Positions 1-10,664 of a stretch of 64,000 bases of DNA are shown here, piece after piece. Origin of the DNA: Glandiceps talaboti (Eukaryota; Hemichordata; Enteropneusta; Spengelidae); the NCBI RefSeq assembly GCF_964340395.1, contig NC_135562.1:19653626-19717625 (forward strand). Direction: 5' to 3'. Made by a program: the position numbers and the translations under genes. The first letter of the stretch is position 1; each line of letters opens with the position of its first letter. The notes under the pieces were generated by a model. That model saw only the letters and a program-made list of their open reading frames with translations, was not told where the DNA came from and searched no databases.

Positions 1-1041
1 TTCTTCGCTTTTCATCTTGCTAAAATTTCTCCTCCATATTACTAACGTAACGAGTAGAGATGCAACCAAAATTATGCACGCACCTATAATTTCACTGATT
101 TGTATTCCCTGTTCTAATATAGCAATTTGAAAGATATACGCCACCAGAATTTGTGTATTAGCCAATAAAACGATGGAAATGGCACTCTCAAGTTGAAGTG
201 CCCGAAATCTAAAAAGTTCACCGAGCCCACCAAATATACCTGATGCGACAGATGCAACCCATGGCAACCAATGGAGACCATTCCATGACGGCGTGTCGAT
301 AGCGAACATCAGTACTACATTGAATATAATCAAGAAGACATACGGGTAAATGGTCGTCACGACGGGATGAACTCTGCTACCCACAAATCTACCTATAACA
401 AACGTGGACGCCATCGTCAGAGATGACAACGTCACCATAATGTATGCAAACGTTTCTTGCGATGAATTCTTCTCTTCACTTCGGCTGAAAACAAAGCTAG
501 GGTGCGTAATTAAAACAATGCCAATTACATCGAGTATGGTTCCAAGTACGTCTATCCACCGGCACATCTCACGGAGAATGAGAAACGACAGAATTGGAGT
601 GAAGACGGGCTGGCAACCGATGAAGATACTGCTAACGTTACCGAACGGTGCACGGGACAAACTGTATAATAACAATATACCGGTAATTGCCCACAGAACA
701 CCGTTGATTACAACACCGACTTTATCTTTGGACGACTCAGGAATGAATTGCAATTTTCGGAACAGTATGACGAATGACAAAACAGTAAAACATGTAAGAC
801 CATTGATAATTTGTACTTGGAACTGACTCAGCCCTCCCATTACTGCTACCGTCATACATCCATTTGCAATTGCTATGGCAACACCAGTTAACAAGCCGAG
901 CAGCAGGCCTTCTATTGAATTAAACAATCTATGCTGGCCACAGTGATTTCCATTCTTCGATGTCTTTTCCAAGTCTGTTGAGTCGGTATTCCCTGGAAAG
1001 TTTTCCTGGGTGCCATAATCTGCAGCTTCAGAGATCGCCAT
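1..1041 (-). CDS. SLC35G-like drug/metabolite transporter (EamA family), 3' end outside window
   Basis: Reading the minus strand from an ATG at 1041-1039 gives 347 codons without a stop, running off the left edge in frame. An in-frame TAA at 1066-1068 lies just upstream and there is no earlier ATG, so this start is well supported. The protein has a polar N-terminus of about 40 residues and then about ten hydrophobic segments in two EamA-like halves. The first half contains CQPVFTPILSFLILRE, the typical motif near transmembrane segment 4 with its following acidic residue. The second half contains GGLGELFRFRALQLESA and then IIGACIILVASLLV, as in SLC35G1-type proteins. Members are predicted multi-pass transporters of the drug/metabolite superfamily; the substrate is not evident. 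The last visible residues (RRNFSKMKSEE) look like the cytosolic tail, so only a short C-terminus should be missing. No introns are visible. Any open frame on the plus strand here is a shadow of this gene. Confidence 0.88.
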   Translation of the reverse strand, partial: MAISEAADYGTQENFPGNTDSTDLEKTSKNGNHCGQHRLFNSIEGLLLGLLTGVAIAIANGCMTVAVMGGLSQFQVQIINGLTCFTVLSFVILFRKLQFIPESSKDKVGVVINGVLWAITGILLLYSLSRAPFGNVSSIFIGCQPVFTPILSFLILREMCRWIDVLGTILDVIGIVLITHPSFVFSRSEEKNSSQETFAYIMVTLSSLTMASTFVIGRFVGSRVHPVVTTIYPYVFLIIFNVVLMFAIDTPSWNGLHWLPWVASVASGIFGGLGELFRFRALQLESAISIVLLANTQILVAYIFQIAILEQGIQISEIIGACIILVASLLVTLVIWRRNFSKMKSEE

Positions 1042-1068
1042 CTTCCTGTCTAATGATGTAGTCAATTA

Positions 1069-1471
1069 TAAGCGTTGTATTGTCATATATGACGGTACCT
1101 GCTATAATTCTCAAAAGATGACCTTTTGACCTCATAGCGCTCTACAAGCCCCGTGTTCCAGATGGTCTGGTGGTAGTTGATATCTGATTATTCGGAACGC
1201 GAAAAGCATCAGAAAGAGTTCTGTTTTTACAGCATTTTTTTCAAATTCCTACAAGCCACAGCCCTTAAAAGCAAATTTAGCTAATTGCCACTTCCGTATG
1301 AAAGAAATTTTGGGCAAATATATTACAACTATTTCAAATAAAAAAAAAATACTTGAGAATGATAAGCTTATATAAAATAATTCGTATTAAAGTGTTATTT
1401 TAAAAGGATAAGTTTAACTCAATAATGTGACAACATTTACTATTCACGATCCTCATGAGTTGGCTCTGTAT

Positions 1472-1523
<52 letters not shown>

Positions 1524-2002
1524 AATGGTGTTAGGCTATATTTAGAACACGAAAATAAAGTATGGCTATATTTAGAACACGAATCGTGCATGATACTAAT
1601 ATAGCGTGAGATCGCATAGAAAATATCCAACGGCGATTCAACAAGTCAGTTATCCCACACTATACATACATGTATTACAGTAAATGATAAAGTTGTCTAT
1701 ATGTGTTCTGCATGTATATGGTACACATGACAGAACATGAAATATCGCCACGCTGACACCGAACGAACATTTACATTTGTTCGATCAAACACGTCGTCCA
1801 TTGAATGAAAACGCCCTCACCCAATAATAAGACCTAGCTATGGGAACTATATAGATGTTCCCCGATCCAATTTGTCGACATTTATACACACGTTCGATAA
1901 CACATATTTATTAGTTTGTCATTTTCTCGTGTGCATTATAGTCTAGACTATAAGTCCGGATCTCGTTTTCTACAATCTCTCTCCACACATGGTCAAATGG
2001 AC
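1069..2002. other. Intergenic, upstream of the transporter
   Basis: No coding segment is recognisable. It holds a TTTA microsatellite at about 1470-1521 and a short direct repeat (ggctatatttagaacacga at about 1532 and 1563). The proximal 150 bases probably contain the transporter's promoter, but I see no distinct TATA box. Confidence 0.5.
1470..1521. repeat. (TTTA)n microsatellite
   Basis: About 13 uninterrupted tetranucleotide units. Confidence 0.95.
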
Positions 2003-2010
2003 ATGTAGTC

Positions 2011-2240
2011 CACAGGGGCGTGTAATATTTCATAGATTGTTGTTTTCCAGGTCTACAGACTAAATATAACAACCTTTTGATTAATATATATATTCCTACA
2101 TGTAAGGGGGAGAGACTAATATTTCTTCGTAGTATAGATATTGATACATTTGTAGCAGCAAGATTCGTACGATATTTTCCTAAGAAAACGACATTCTAAG
2201 CAATAAGAAAACAATCTATGAAATGTTACACGCCCCTGTG
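2011..2240. mobile_element. hAT-like MITE, 230 bp, with 8-bp target duplication
   Basis: The ends are inverted repeats of about 30 bp: the left arm begins CACAGGGGCGTGTAATATTT and the right arm is its reverse complement with one mismatch over the first 29 bases. The element is flanked on both sides by ATGTAGTC (2003-2010 and 2241-2248), a perfect 8-bp target-site duplication. An 8-bp duplication with a CAGGG-type end is characteristic of the hAT superfamily. There is no coding capacity, so it must have been mobilised in trans. Confidence 0.85.
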
Positions 2241-2248
2241 ATGTAGTC

Positions 2249-3261
2249 GACGTCCACCGAAAATCTAGCGAAGTCTGCTACTCAGGAAGGGTGAACAGCG
2301 CATGTCAGTAGTACACATGCGGTTGTAATTGGTTTAATAATACTTCGTGCAGTGAGTGTGGGCAAGGGGGCTTCCCTAGTAAGAAGTTAGTAAGATTTAC
2401 AGAAAAAAAAAGTTGAAGTACAAATTTTGAAGATAAAATGTAAATTTTTACATTTAAAATAAAAAAAATACTACGAATTACGAAGGAATTAAATTCGAGT
2501 TACGTTTTACAATCACAGTACCGTAGCCTGCGGGGGGGGGGGGGGGGGTAGTAGTAAAAAAGCAAGAAAAAAAGCAACGTTTCGAATACATAGCGATGTT
2601 ATTAAAAATCGTTATTTACGTGACGATTGCTGGCATGCGCGATTTGAATTGATGGTTAAAAAGTGATATGGCGCTACTTAACACTGACTCCTCGCTAATG
2701 TATGTATCTTATACCTTTGTTGTAAGCTGGCTTAACTTTGCAAAAGAATGTGTTCAGTTAAAAATTGTAACTTTTTGCAGTGTAGCGAATCAAAAGTTCT
2801 TTGTTCGGGAAAGTGCAAAAGAAGGGCGCACATGCACTCTGCATTTTCCGCGAGTAACAGTAGTCTTGAAAGTCTCCTTCATTTTGAAGATAGCAAGTCG
2901 CAATAATGTCAGAGAGTGAAACTCCCAAAAAATGACGTCGTGTCCAGCAGTTTATTTTGACATTTGTCAGGAAACAGATCTAGACGGGGTAAGCATACCA
3001 TTTTGTATCACGTCAAAGGAAAAAGTCGTTCAACGTGAGGTCGTCTGCTGCATGCTGGGATTCCAAAGATGCGCTCGATCTAATTTACATCTTGTTCCTT
3101 ACATTGAAACATTTACTGACAAAACGGCAGATCTCTTTTTGCAATATTTGGTGGCCCTGAAAAACTGTTAAACTAGGTACGCAGTTTAAGACCCACTCTT
3201 TGAAGACACACTTTCAATGGACGCTTTCACGGTTATCGCCGTCAGTGGCGCGCTTTTTTGT
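2249..3261. other. Intergenic, left flank of the foldback-like element
   Basis: Contains a G homopolymer at about 2532-2548. Short open frames at 2668-2919 and 2932-3171 show no recognisable domain and are probably chance. No gene can be supported. Confidence 0.5.
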
Positions 3262-4258
3262 GGGTGACCCTAAAACGAATGACAACCTGAATGACGGAAA
3301 ACGAATGACAGCATTTCTAGGTGGTAAATAGTGGAATGACACCCTTTTCTACATTCAGTTAGTTGAATGACACCCTCTACACTGTAGAACCACTGGAATG
3401 ACAGCCACCACTCTATAAAATAAGTGGAATGACAGCATTTTTAATATTTTGGAACTGGAATGACAGCATTTCTAGGTGATAAACAGTGGAATGACACCCT
3501 TTTCTAAAATCAGTTAGTTGAATGACACACTCTGCACTGTAGAACCACTGGAATGACAGCCGCCACTCTATAAAACAAGTGGAATGACAGCATTTTCAAT
3601 GCTTTGGAACTGGAATGACAACATTTCTAGGTGGTAAACAGTGGAATGACACCCTTTTCTACATTCAGTTAGTTGAATGACACACTCTGCACTGTAAAAC
3701 CAGTGGAATGACAGCCGCCACTCTATAAAACAAGTGGAATGACAGCATTTTCAATGCTTTAGAACTGAAATGACAGCATTTCTAGGTGGTAAACAGTGGA
3801 ATGACACCCTTTTCTAAAATCAGTTAGTTGAATGACACACTCTGCACTGTAAAACCAGTGGAATGACAGCCGCCACTCTATAAAATAAGTGGAATGACAG
3901 CATTTTCAATGCTTTAGAACTGGAATGACAGCATTTCTAGGTGGTAAACAGTGGAATGACACCCTTTTCTAAATTCAGTTAGTTGAATGACACACTCTGC
4001 ACTGTAAAACCAGTGGAATGACAGCCGCCACTCTATAAAATAAGTGGAATGACAATATTTTCAATGCTTTAGAACTGGAATGACAACATTTCTAGGTGGT
4101 AAACAGTGGAATGACACCCTTTTCTACATTCAGTTAGTTGAATGACACACTCTGCACTGTAAAACCAGTGGAATGACAGCCGCCACTCTATAAAATAAGT
4201 GGAATGACAGCATTTTCAATGCTTTAGAACTGGAATGACAACATTTCTAGTTGGTAAA

Positions 4259-5550
4259 AATCCTGGAATCTATCATTCTTGATCGTTGTAAAGCAAATCT
4301 CACGACCGAAGATTATCAGTTTGGTTTCAAACAAGGTCATTCCACTGATCTCTGCATTTACTTGCTTAAGGAAACGATTAATTACTATCATAATTACAAT
4401 AGTCCTGTTTATGTTTGCTTCTTAGATGCAACGAAAGCTTTCGACCGAGTTAATCATTGGTTACTTTTTAAGAAACTCATTCACCGGGGCATTCCAAAAT
4501 ATGTTGTTCGTATATTATTGGTCTGGTATCGCACGCAACGTTTCTTCACGCAATGGGGTGGGGCTAGGTCGTCACTGTTTTCTGTTGGGAATGGCGTTCG
4601 GCAAGGTAGCATTCTTTCCCCTTACCTGTTTAACGTTTATATGGATGATCTTAGTAGTCAGCTGAAGTCATGTTATAAGGGCTGCAATATTGGTGGCCGA
4701 ATGATAAACCATCTTATGTATGCTGATGACTTAGCTCTTATATGTCCATCAATTGCAGGTCTACGCTCTCTTGTATCTATCTGTGAAATGTATGGTGTTG
4801 ACCACGACATTATTTTCCACCCAAAGAAGTCGAAATGTATTTATTTTATGCCTCGTAAATGTTTAATTAGAGTTGAATGTTTACCTTCAGTCCGTGTTGG
4901 AGATAAACCACTTAGTATTGTTCATGAACATTCTTACTTGGGTTATACTTTGACAGACTCTATGTATGATGATAGTGCAATCAAGCGCCAAATGAAATGT
5001 TTTTACAGCCAAGCCAACATGTTACTCCGTAAATTTCCACACTGTACAATTGAGGTTAAGGCTACATTATTTAGAACTTTTTGTTCGAATATGTACTGCT
5101 CACAGCTGTGGTCATTGTACAACAAGAAATGCATTAACAACCTTAGAGTTGGTTATAACAATGCGTTTCGCATTCTGATGGGTTACTCACGTGACTGCAG
5201 TGCCAGTTGTATGTTTGTGCAGCACACAGTCCCCACTTTTGCGGCTCTAAGACGTAAATTGATGTACAACTTTTTTAAACGTATCGAAAACAGTCAAAAT
5301 AGTTTAATTGCAGCAGTGCTAAATTCCGATACAATCCTCTATTCGGGGATTCATAAACTGTATAGAGATTTGTTGTATTTTTAAATGCTTTTATTTGTCC
5401 ATGTGTGTATTTGTCAGATTGTCTTTTTAAAGTCTTACTTGTTTTAAATTGCCGGTTTTTAAAGTATAGTTTTTATCTATGGGATGTTTTTGAGCGTGTT
5501 TGCGTTCTTTTTCTTTCCCGAAATAAAGTTTAATAATAATAATAATAATA
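4259..5550 (+). mobile_element. 5'-truncated LINE inserted in the satellite
   Basis: The insertion interrupts one 155-bp unit at GTAAA, which is present on both sides (4254-4258 and 5551-5555), consistent with a 5-bp target duplication or microhomology. The 3' end has AATAAA at about 5521 and a TAA-repeat tail, which fixes plus orientation. Only the 3' half of a non-LTR element is present. Confidence 0.85.
4260..5384 (+). pseudogene. LINE reverse transcriptase, 5'-truncated
   Basis: The open frame of about 375 codons has no native start; it enters from the satellite. It carries reverse-transcriptase core motifs in order: FGFKQGHSTDL, the first catalytic aspartate in CFLDATKAFDRV, the GNGVRQGSILSPYLFNVY block, and the catalytic MYADDLAL box. 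The thumb-like region and C-terminal tail follow. The N-terminal endonuclease and the first fingers motifs are missing, so it cannot work alone. No stop or frameshift interrupts what remains, so the insertion is fairly recent. It belongs to the non-LTR jockey/I/CR1 group in the wide sense; I do not assign a clade. Confidence 0.9.
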
Positions 5551-6645
5551 GTAAACAGTGGAATGACACCCTTTTCTAAATTCAGTTAGTTGAATGACAC
5601 ACTCTGCACTGTAAAACCAGTGGAATGACAGCCGCCACTCTATAAAATAAGTGGAATGACAACATTTTCAATGCTTTAGAACTGGAATGACAACATTTCT
5701 AGGTGGTAAACAGTGGAATGACACCCTTTTCTACATTCAGTTAGTTGAATGACACACTCTGCACTGTAAAACCAATGGAATGACAGCCGCCACTCTATAA
5801 AATAAGTGGAATGACAGCATTTTCAATGCTTTAGAACTAGAATGACAGCATTTCTAGGTGGTAAACAGTGGAATGACACCCTTTTCTACATTCAGTTAGT
5901 TGAATGACACCCTCCACACTGTAAACCCAGTGGAATGACAGCCGCCACTCTATAAAATAAGTGGAGTGACAGCATTTTTAATGCTTTGGAACTGGAATGA
6001 CAGCATTTCTAGGTGGTAAACAGTGGAATGACGCCCTTTTCTACAATCAGTTAGTTGAATGACACACTCTGCACTGTAGAACCACTGGAATGACAGCCGC
6101 CACTCTATCAAATAAGTGGAATGACAGCATTTTTAATACTTTGGAACTGGAATGACAACATTTCTAGGTGGTAAACAGTGGAATGACACCCTTTTCTACA
6201 TTCAGTTAGTTGAATGACACACTCTGCACTGTAAAACCAGTGGAATGACAGCCGCCACTCTATAAAACAAGTGGAATGACAGCATTTTCAATGCTTTAGA
6301 ACTGAAATGACAGCATTTCTAGGTGGTAAACAGTGGAATGACACCCTTTTCTATATTCAGTTAGTTGAATGACACACTCTGCACTGTAAAACCAGTGGAA
6401 TGACAGCCGCCACTCTATAAAATAAGTGGAATGACAGCATTTTTAATGCTTTGGAACTGGAATGACAGCATTTCTAGGTGGTAAACAGTTGAATGACACC
6501 CTTTTCTACATTCAGTTAGTTTAATGACACCCTTTGCACTTAAAACCAGTGGAATTACAGCCGCCACTCTATAGAATAAGTGGAATAACATCATTTACAA
6601 TTAATTGAATAGTTAACCAAGCTATTAACTTTGAAATCGATCAGC

Positions 6646-6647
<2 letters not shown>

Positions 6648-6700
<53 letters not shown>
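6648..6700. repeat. (ATGT)n microsatellite, left of LINE insertion
   Basis: About 13 units, ending exactly at the 5' junction of the LINE; the same repeat resumes at 9121 after the LINE poly(A). Confidence 0.95.
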
Positions 6701-6701
<1 letters not shown>

Positions 6702-8920
6702 CCCTGTCACCAGATTCGCCTAAACTAGTGCTAGGAGACTTCAACTCTTGTTCACTATCCAATCAGCTCCCGAACTATCACCAGTATGTCACCTGTTATA
6801 CTCGTAAAGCAAAAACCCTGGATCTTTGTTATTCAAATATCATCAACGCCTATAAATCCATCAGGAAGTCACCGCTGAGCACTGGTGATCATAATGCAGT
6901 GCACCTGATACCTACCTACCGACAAAAACTTAAACAAAACAAACCACAGACTAGGTCAGTTCAGATATGGTCTCAACAATCAATCGAGGATCTTCAAGGA
7001 TGTCTAGCCAGTACAGATTGGTCAGTTTTCACAGAAAACAACTCCCTTGAAAGATCAACAGATATAATAACAGACTACCTTAAGTTTTGTGAAGACATGC
7101 TAGTAGAGAAAAGGATAATAAAAACGTACGCTAATAATAAACCCTGGGTTACGTCTAACTTAAAACACCTGTTGAAGGAGAAAGCAATTGCTTTCGCTGA
7201 AGGTAGGTTCTCTGATGGAAAGTGTCTGCAAAGGAAATTAAAACAAGAGATACGCGATTGCAAAGACAGGTACAAAATGAAAATTGAAAGTCAGTTCCAG
7301 TCCGGTGATTTGAGGAAAGCATGGAATGGCCTTGCTGTTCTTTCTGGTAAACAGGAAAAAACGAACAGGAAGACGGAAGTGGTAGAAGCAAAGACATTCG
7401 CTAATGAACTGAATGATTTCTATTGTCGTTTTGACACACATAACTTCCAACAGCAACAAGAGAATGCTAGAAATATTGTAACAAGTAAATTAGAGCAATC
7501 AGATATGCCACAAATATCAGAGATGGAGGTTAGTTTAAAGTTAAAGCGCATTAATCCTAGAAAAGCACAGGGTCCTGATAATATATCTGGTAGATTCCTT
7601 CGTCATTGTCATCTAGAAGTGGCTAGTATCTTCACTACACTTTTCAATTGGTCTATATCAACACATACTATTCCAAGTCTGTGGAAAACATCGGCCATTT
7701 CACCTGTTCCTAAGCACAACAATCCCACTAAGCTAAACGATTACAGACCAATAGCTCTTACATCCATTGTTATGAAATGTCTCGAAAGTATTGTTTTAAC
7801 TCGCATTACTGACCAAGTTAAGAATCTTACTGACCCACTTCAATTTGCGTACAGAGCTAACAGATCAGTTGAAGATGCTGTTATAGCCCTATTACATCAA
7901 GCCCTTTCCCATCTGGAACAACCCAAGTCTTTTGTCCGTATTCTATTCGTTGACTTTTCATCAGCTTTCAACACCATACAGCCACATCTGATGGTGAACA
8001 AGTTAAATGCAATGAATGTAAACCCCAACATAATACTCTGGGTGTTAGATTTTCTAACTAACAGACGGCAATATGTAAGAGTAAATGCAATAGGTATGAA
8101 TAATCGTAATCCGTCCGCAACAGTGTCTAGTATGCGCAGTACGTCTACTGGCGCACCCCAGGGCTCGGTAATCTCTCCTGTTCTGTTTACTTTGTACACA
8201 AATGATCTTAAAAGCACAAGTGAAAAGGGACAGATGGTCAAATATGCTGATGATACAGCATTTGGAGATTACTCAAATGATGAAAAACACTTTGAAAATC
8301 AAGTGCACCACTTAAAACAGTGGTGTGAGGACAATTATCTAGAATTAAACACAAAGAAAACAAAAGAAATGGTAATTGACTTTAGTAGATCTAGAAGGGA
8401 AGTTAAAGCACTTGAAATTAACTCTGAGGTTGTAGAACGTGTTTCAATATACCGCTACCTAGGAACACTCATTGATGACAAACTTACATTCCAACAGAAC
8501 ACCGATGCTGTATATAAGAAATGCCAACAGCGAATGTACTTACTGCGTAAACTAAGATCACTGAATATTAGACCAGATATATTGAAAGCATTCTACTCTA
8601 GCCACATTGAGAGTGTAGTTACCTTTTCGTTTCTAAGCTGGTTTGGAGGGTTGACTGTTTCAAATGTTAACAAATTACAGACAGTTGTCAATACCTGTAC
8701 TAAAATATGTGGAACTGAATGTAAAAGCATGAAATCATTATATGGAAAACGAGCACTTGTTAAAGCCACAACAATTACCAATGACCCTTCCCATGCCTTA
8801 GTTCAGTATTTTGAGATGCTTCCCTCGGGTCGCAGGTATCGAATTTTATCCTTGAGAACACGTCGTGCTCGGCTCAGTTACGTACCTTCTGCCATCAGAA
8901 TACTTAACCAGAGAATGTAA
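6701..8920 (+). CDS. LINE endonuclease (partial) and reverse transcriptase
   Basis: The uninterrupted reading frame of about 739 codons starts inside the apurinic-type endonuclease domain: LVLGDFNS near residue 10 and LSTGDHNAVHL near residue 65 are its last catalytic-loop motifs. After a linker with NNKPWVTSNLK comes the reverse transcriptase: ARKAQGPDNISG-type block (seen as RKAQGPDNISG), YRPIALTSIVMKCLE, QFAYRANRSVEDA, catalytic LFVDFSSAFNTIQP, GAPQGSVISPVLF and catalytic MVKYADDTAF. The C-terminus PSGRRYRILSLRTRRARLSY is the conserved tail of this LINE group. The upstream run of Met-Tyr-Val-Cys in the same frame is only translated microsatellite. It is 5'-truncated but otherwise intact, so the insertion is young. 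The clade (CR1, Rex1/Babar or L2) is my reading from general resemblance. Confidence 0.92.
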
Positions 8921-9088
8921 GAAGTAAAGGAATGTGAATGTTTTTATGTAGTCTTTTACACAGTTTTTATTGTCTTCGTACTTTTGTTGTTCTTAGTACT
9001 ACTTTAATGTGTAAGATTATAATATATGTATGCTTTTCTGTGTTGTTGCAAGACAAATTTCCCCGTGAGGGATAATAAAGTAATAATA

Positions 9089-9120
<32 letters not shown>
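6701..9120 (+). mobile_element. CR1/Rex-like LINE inserted into an ATGT microsatellite
   Basis: The element begins at ACCCTGTCACC directly after the ATGT repeat, carries one long open frame, and ends with a short 3' untranslated region containing caaatttccccgtgaggga and AATAAAG, then AATAAT and about 31 A residues. ATGT repeats continue on the far side, so a target duplication cannot be told from the repeat. Confidence 0.9.
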
Positions 9121-9123
<3 letters not shown>

Positions 9124-9185
9124 TATGTATGTATGTATGTAAGTGTGTGTGTGTATGTATGTATGTATGTATGTATGTATGTATG

Positions 9186-9216
<31 letters not shown>

Positions 9217-9291
9217 GTGTATGTGTGTATGTGTGTATGTGTGTATGTATGTATGTATGTATGTATGTATGTATGTATGTATGTATGTATT
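9121..9291. repeat. (ATGT)n microsatellite with TG-rich interruptions
   Basis: Continuation of the microsatellite that was split by the LINE; interrupted by short GTGTGT runs. Confidence 0.95.
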
Positions 9292-9554
9292 TAAGAACTT
9301 ATCCCACGGATTACCGTTTATTTATATCACGCGCGGTTTTGTTCCATTATATTTAGAAATGTTCGGGTTTTCACCTGGCATTTCTCTGTCTCGCCAATTT
9401 TTCCTTTGAAAAAGAATATTTATTCGAAACGTCGGATTTAACAGCTATATATACGGACTGGTTTATTAGTTCCTTATGCATTTCTATGTATGTATGTATG
9501 TATGTATGTATGTATGTATGTATGTATGTATGTATGCATGCATGTATGTATGTA

Positions 9555-9617
<63 letters not shown>

Positions 9618-9652
9618 ATGTATGTATGTATGTATGTATGTATGTGTAATGA
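9292..9652 (+). mobile_element. Small retroposon-like repeat with (TATG)n tail, copy 1
   Basis: About 187 bp (9292-9480) matches the reverse complement of 15292-15490 at most positions, including ATCACGCGCGGTTTTGTTCC, TTTCCTTTGAAAAAGAATAT and TATACGGACTG. In both copies the same end abuts a long TATG/CATA repeat (here to about 9652), so the microsatellite is probably the 3' tail of the retroposon. No internal polymerase III promoter is obvious and nothing is encoded. Confidence 0.65.
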
Positions 9653-9659
9653 GAAAGTG

Positions 9660-9735
9660 CAAGAATGAATGAATGAACGAACAAACGAACGAATGAATGA
9701 ATGAACAAACGAACGAATGAATGAATGAATTTACC
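9660..9735. repeat. GAAT/GAAC tetranucleotide tract
   Basis: Imperfect gaatgaatgaacgaacaaacg units following the TATG tract. Confidence 0.9.
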
Positions 9736-10661
9736 CATTATTTATCTAGAATTCTAAATGGGAGCTTTGTCCGAGCATAGTTTCCAATTCGACAGAATGT
9801 ATTAGAAAATATTGGCATTGTGTTCGTGTGACAGTTTTACATGAATTTGTGAGATTCGTCGCCACTGATATGAATCGATTTGACTTATAATCGAGTATAT
9901 GATCGAGTTATGGTTTATGCCATGTTTAAAACTTATAATAGGCAAGTGAACACTTTTAGGTCAAACCAATGTTAATGGTCCAAGCAACAGATGAGAAAGT
10001 GATCCTTCCAAAGTGTGACCCTTCCTCCTTGAATAACTTCTCCCCGGCTCCTGTCCCTTTCTCACAAATATTTAATCTTATTGTCATATCAATTAAATCA
10101 GTATTTATATTTTTTCAAATATTGAGTTCCTGGAATATTTCATTATAGCACAGTCAAATGTTGTTTGGTCACCAGATATAAAGTTACAAAATTTCTTGTA
10201 TATTTACAGACTTACAGACAATTAACAGCACACTTGTAATAAAAATTTGTAATAAAATTGCCGACATTTGTAATTAATTGGCGACATTTGTAATAATTAA
10301 CTAACGACATTTGTAATAAACGGCCGACATTTGTACATTTGTAGTAACATTGCTGACATCTTAAAGCTGAGTTTTAACATTTTAAAGAACAGCATTTGCA
10401 TATAAATCCTGCATGCCAGGAAGTTTTGCGCCGATATATAGCACCAAAAAGGACACACGGCGATATTTTATGTATCTACTTCTATGATTCAAATCCAACA
10501 TTCTTTCTTTCTTTAACTATCAGAGTTTATCGTTGGTTGGCCTATCATAGTCTTGACAACGGTGGTAATTTGTCCCCAAATGCATGACAGTTAACCTATT
10601 GGTTGCAAAATCGCTGTTTATGTTTTCTAGAGAAATTGGATTATTTGATGGTCAAAATAAT
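9736..10661. other. Non-coding filler inside the foldback-like element
   Basis: No gene seen. A short degenerate repeat (gacatttgta, about five copies spaced by 25-35 bp) lies at 10260-10345. Confidence 0.5.
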
Positions 10662-10664
10662 TTA

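Larger units (their letters stand above)
3310..6605 (+). repeat. 155-bp satellite array, left arm (about 13 units)
   Basis: The anchor aaacagtggaatgacaccc recurs at 3326 (as aaatagtgg), 3481, 3636, 3791, 3946, 4101, then after a 1297-bp interruption at 5553, 5708, 5863, 6018, 6173, 6328 and 6483, always exactly 155 bp apart. Each unit holds five GAATGACA-type motifs at irregular spacing of roughly 31 bp. The last unit decays towards 6605. Confidence 0.95.

Noticed and set aside
404-826. 140-codon open frame on the plus strand
   Set aside because: Antisense shadow of the SLC35G-like gene; its residues show no domain, while the minus strand gives a complete transporter.
2668-3171. Two short consecutive open frames
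   Set aside because: No domain, no splice signals and no conserved motif; lengths are within chance for this composition.
9405-9450. GAAACGTCGG preceded by a small hairpin, hammerhead-like
   Set aside because: The CUGAUGA half of the core is absent (TTTGAAA instead); kept only as a remark under the retroposon.
9129-9672. Met-Tyr-Val-Cys and His-Thr-Tyr-Ile repeat proteins on both strands
   Set aside because: Translated ATGT/ACAT microsatellite; open in many frames simply because the repeat lacks stops.
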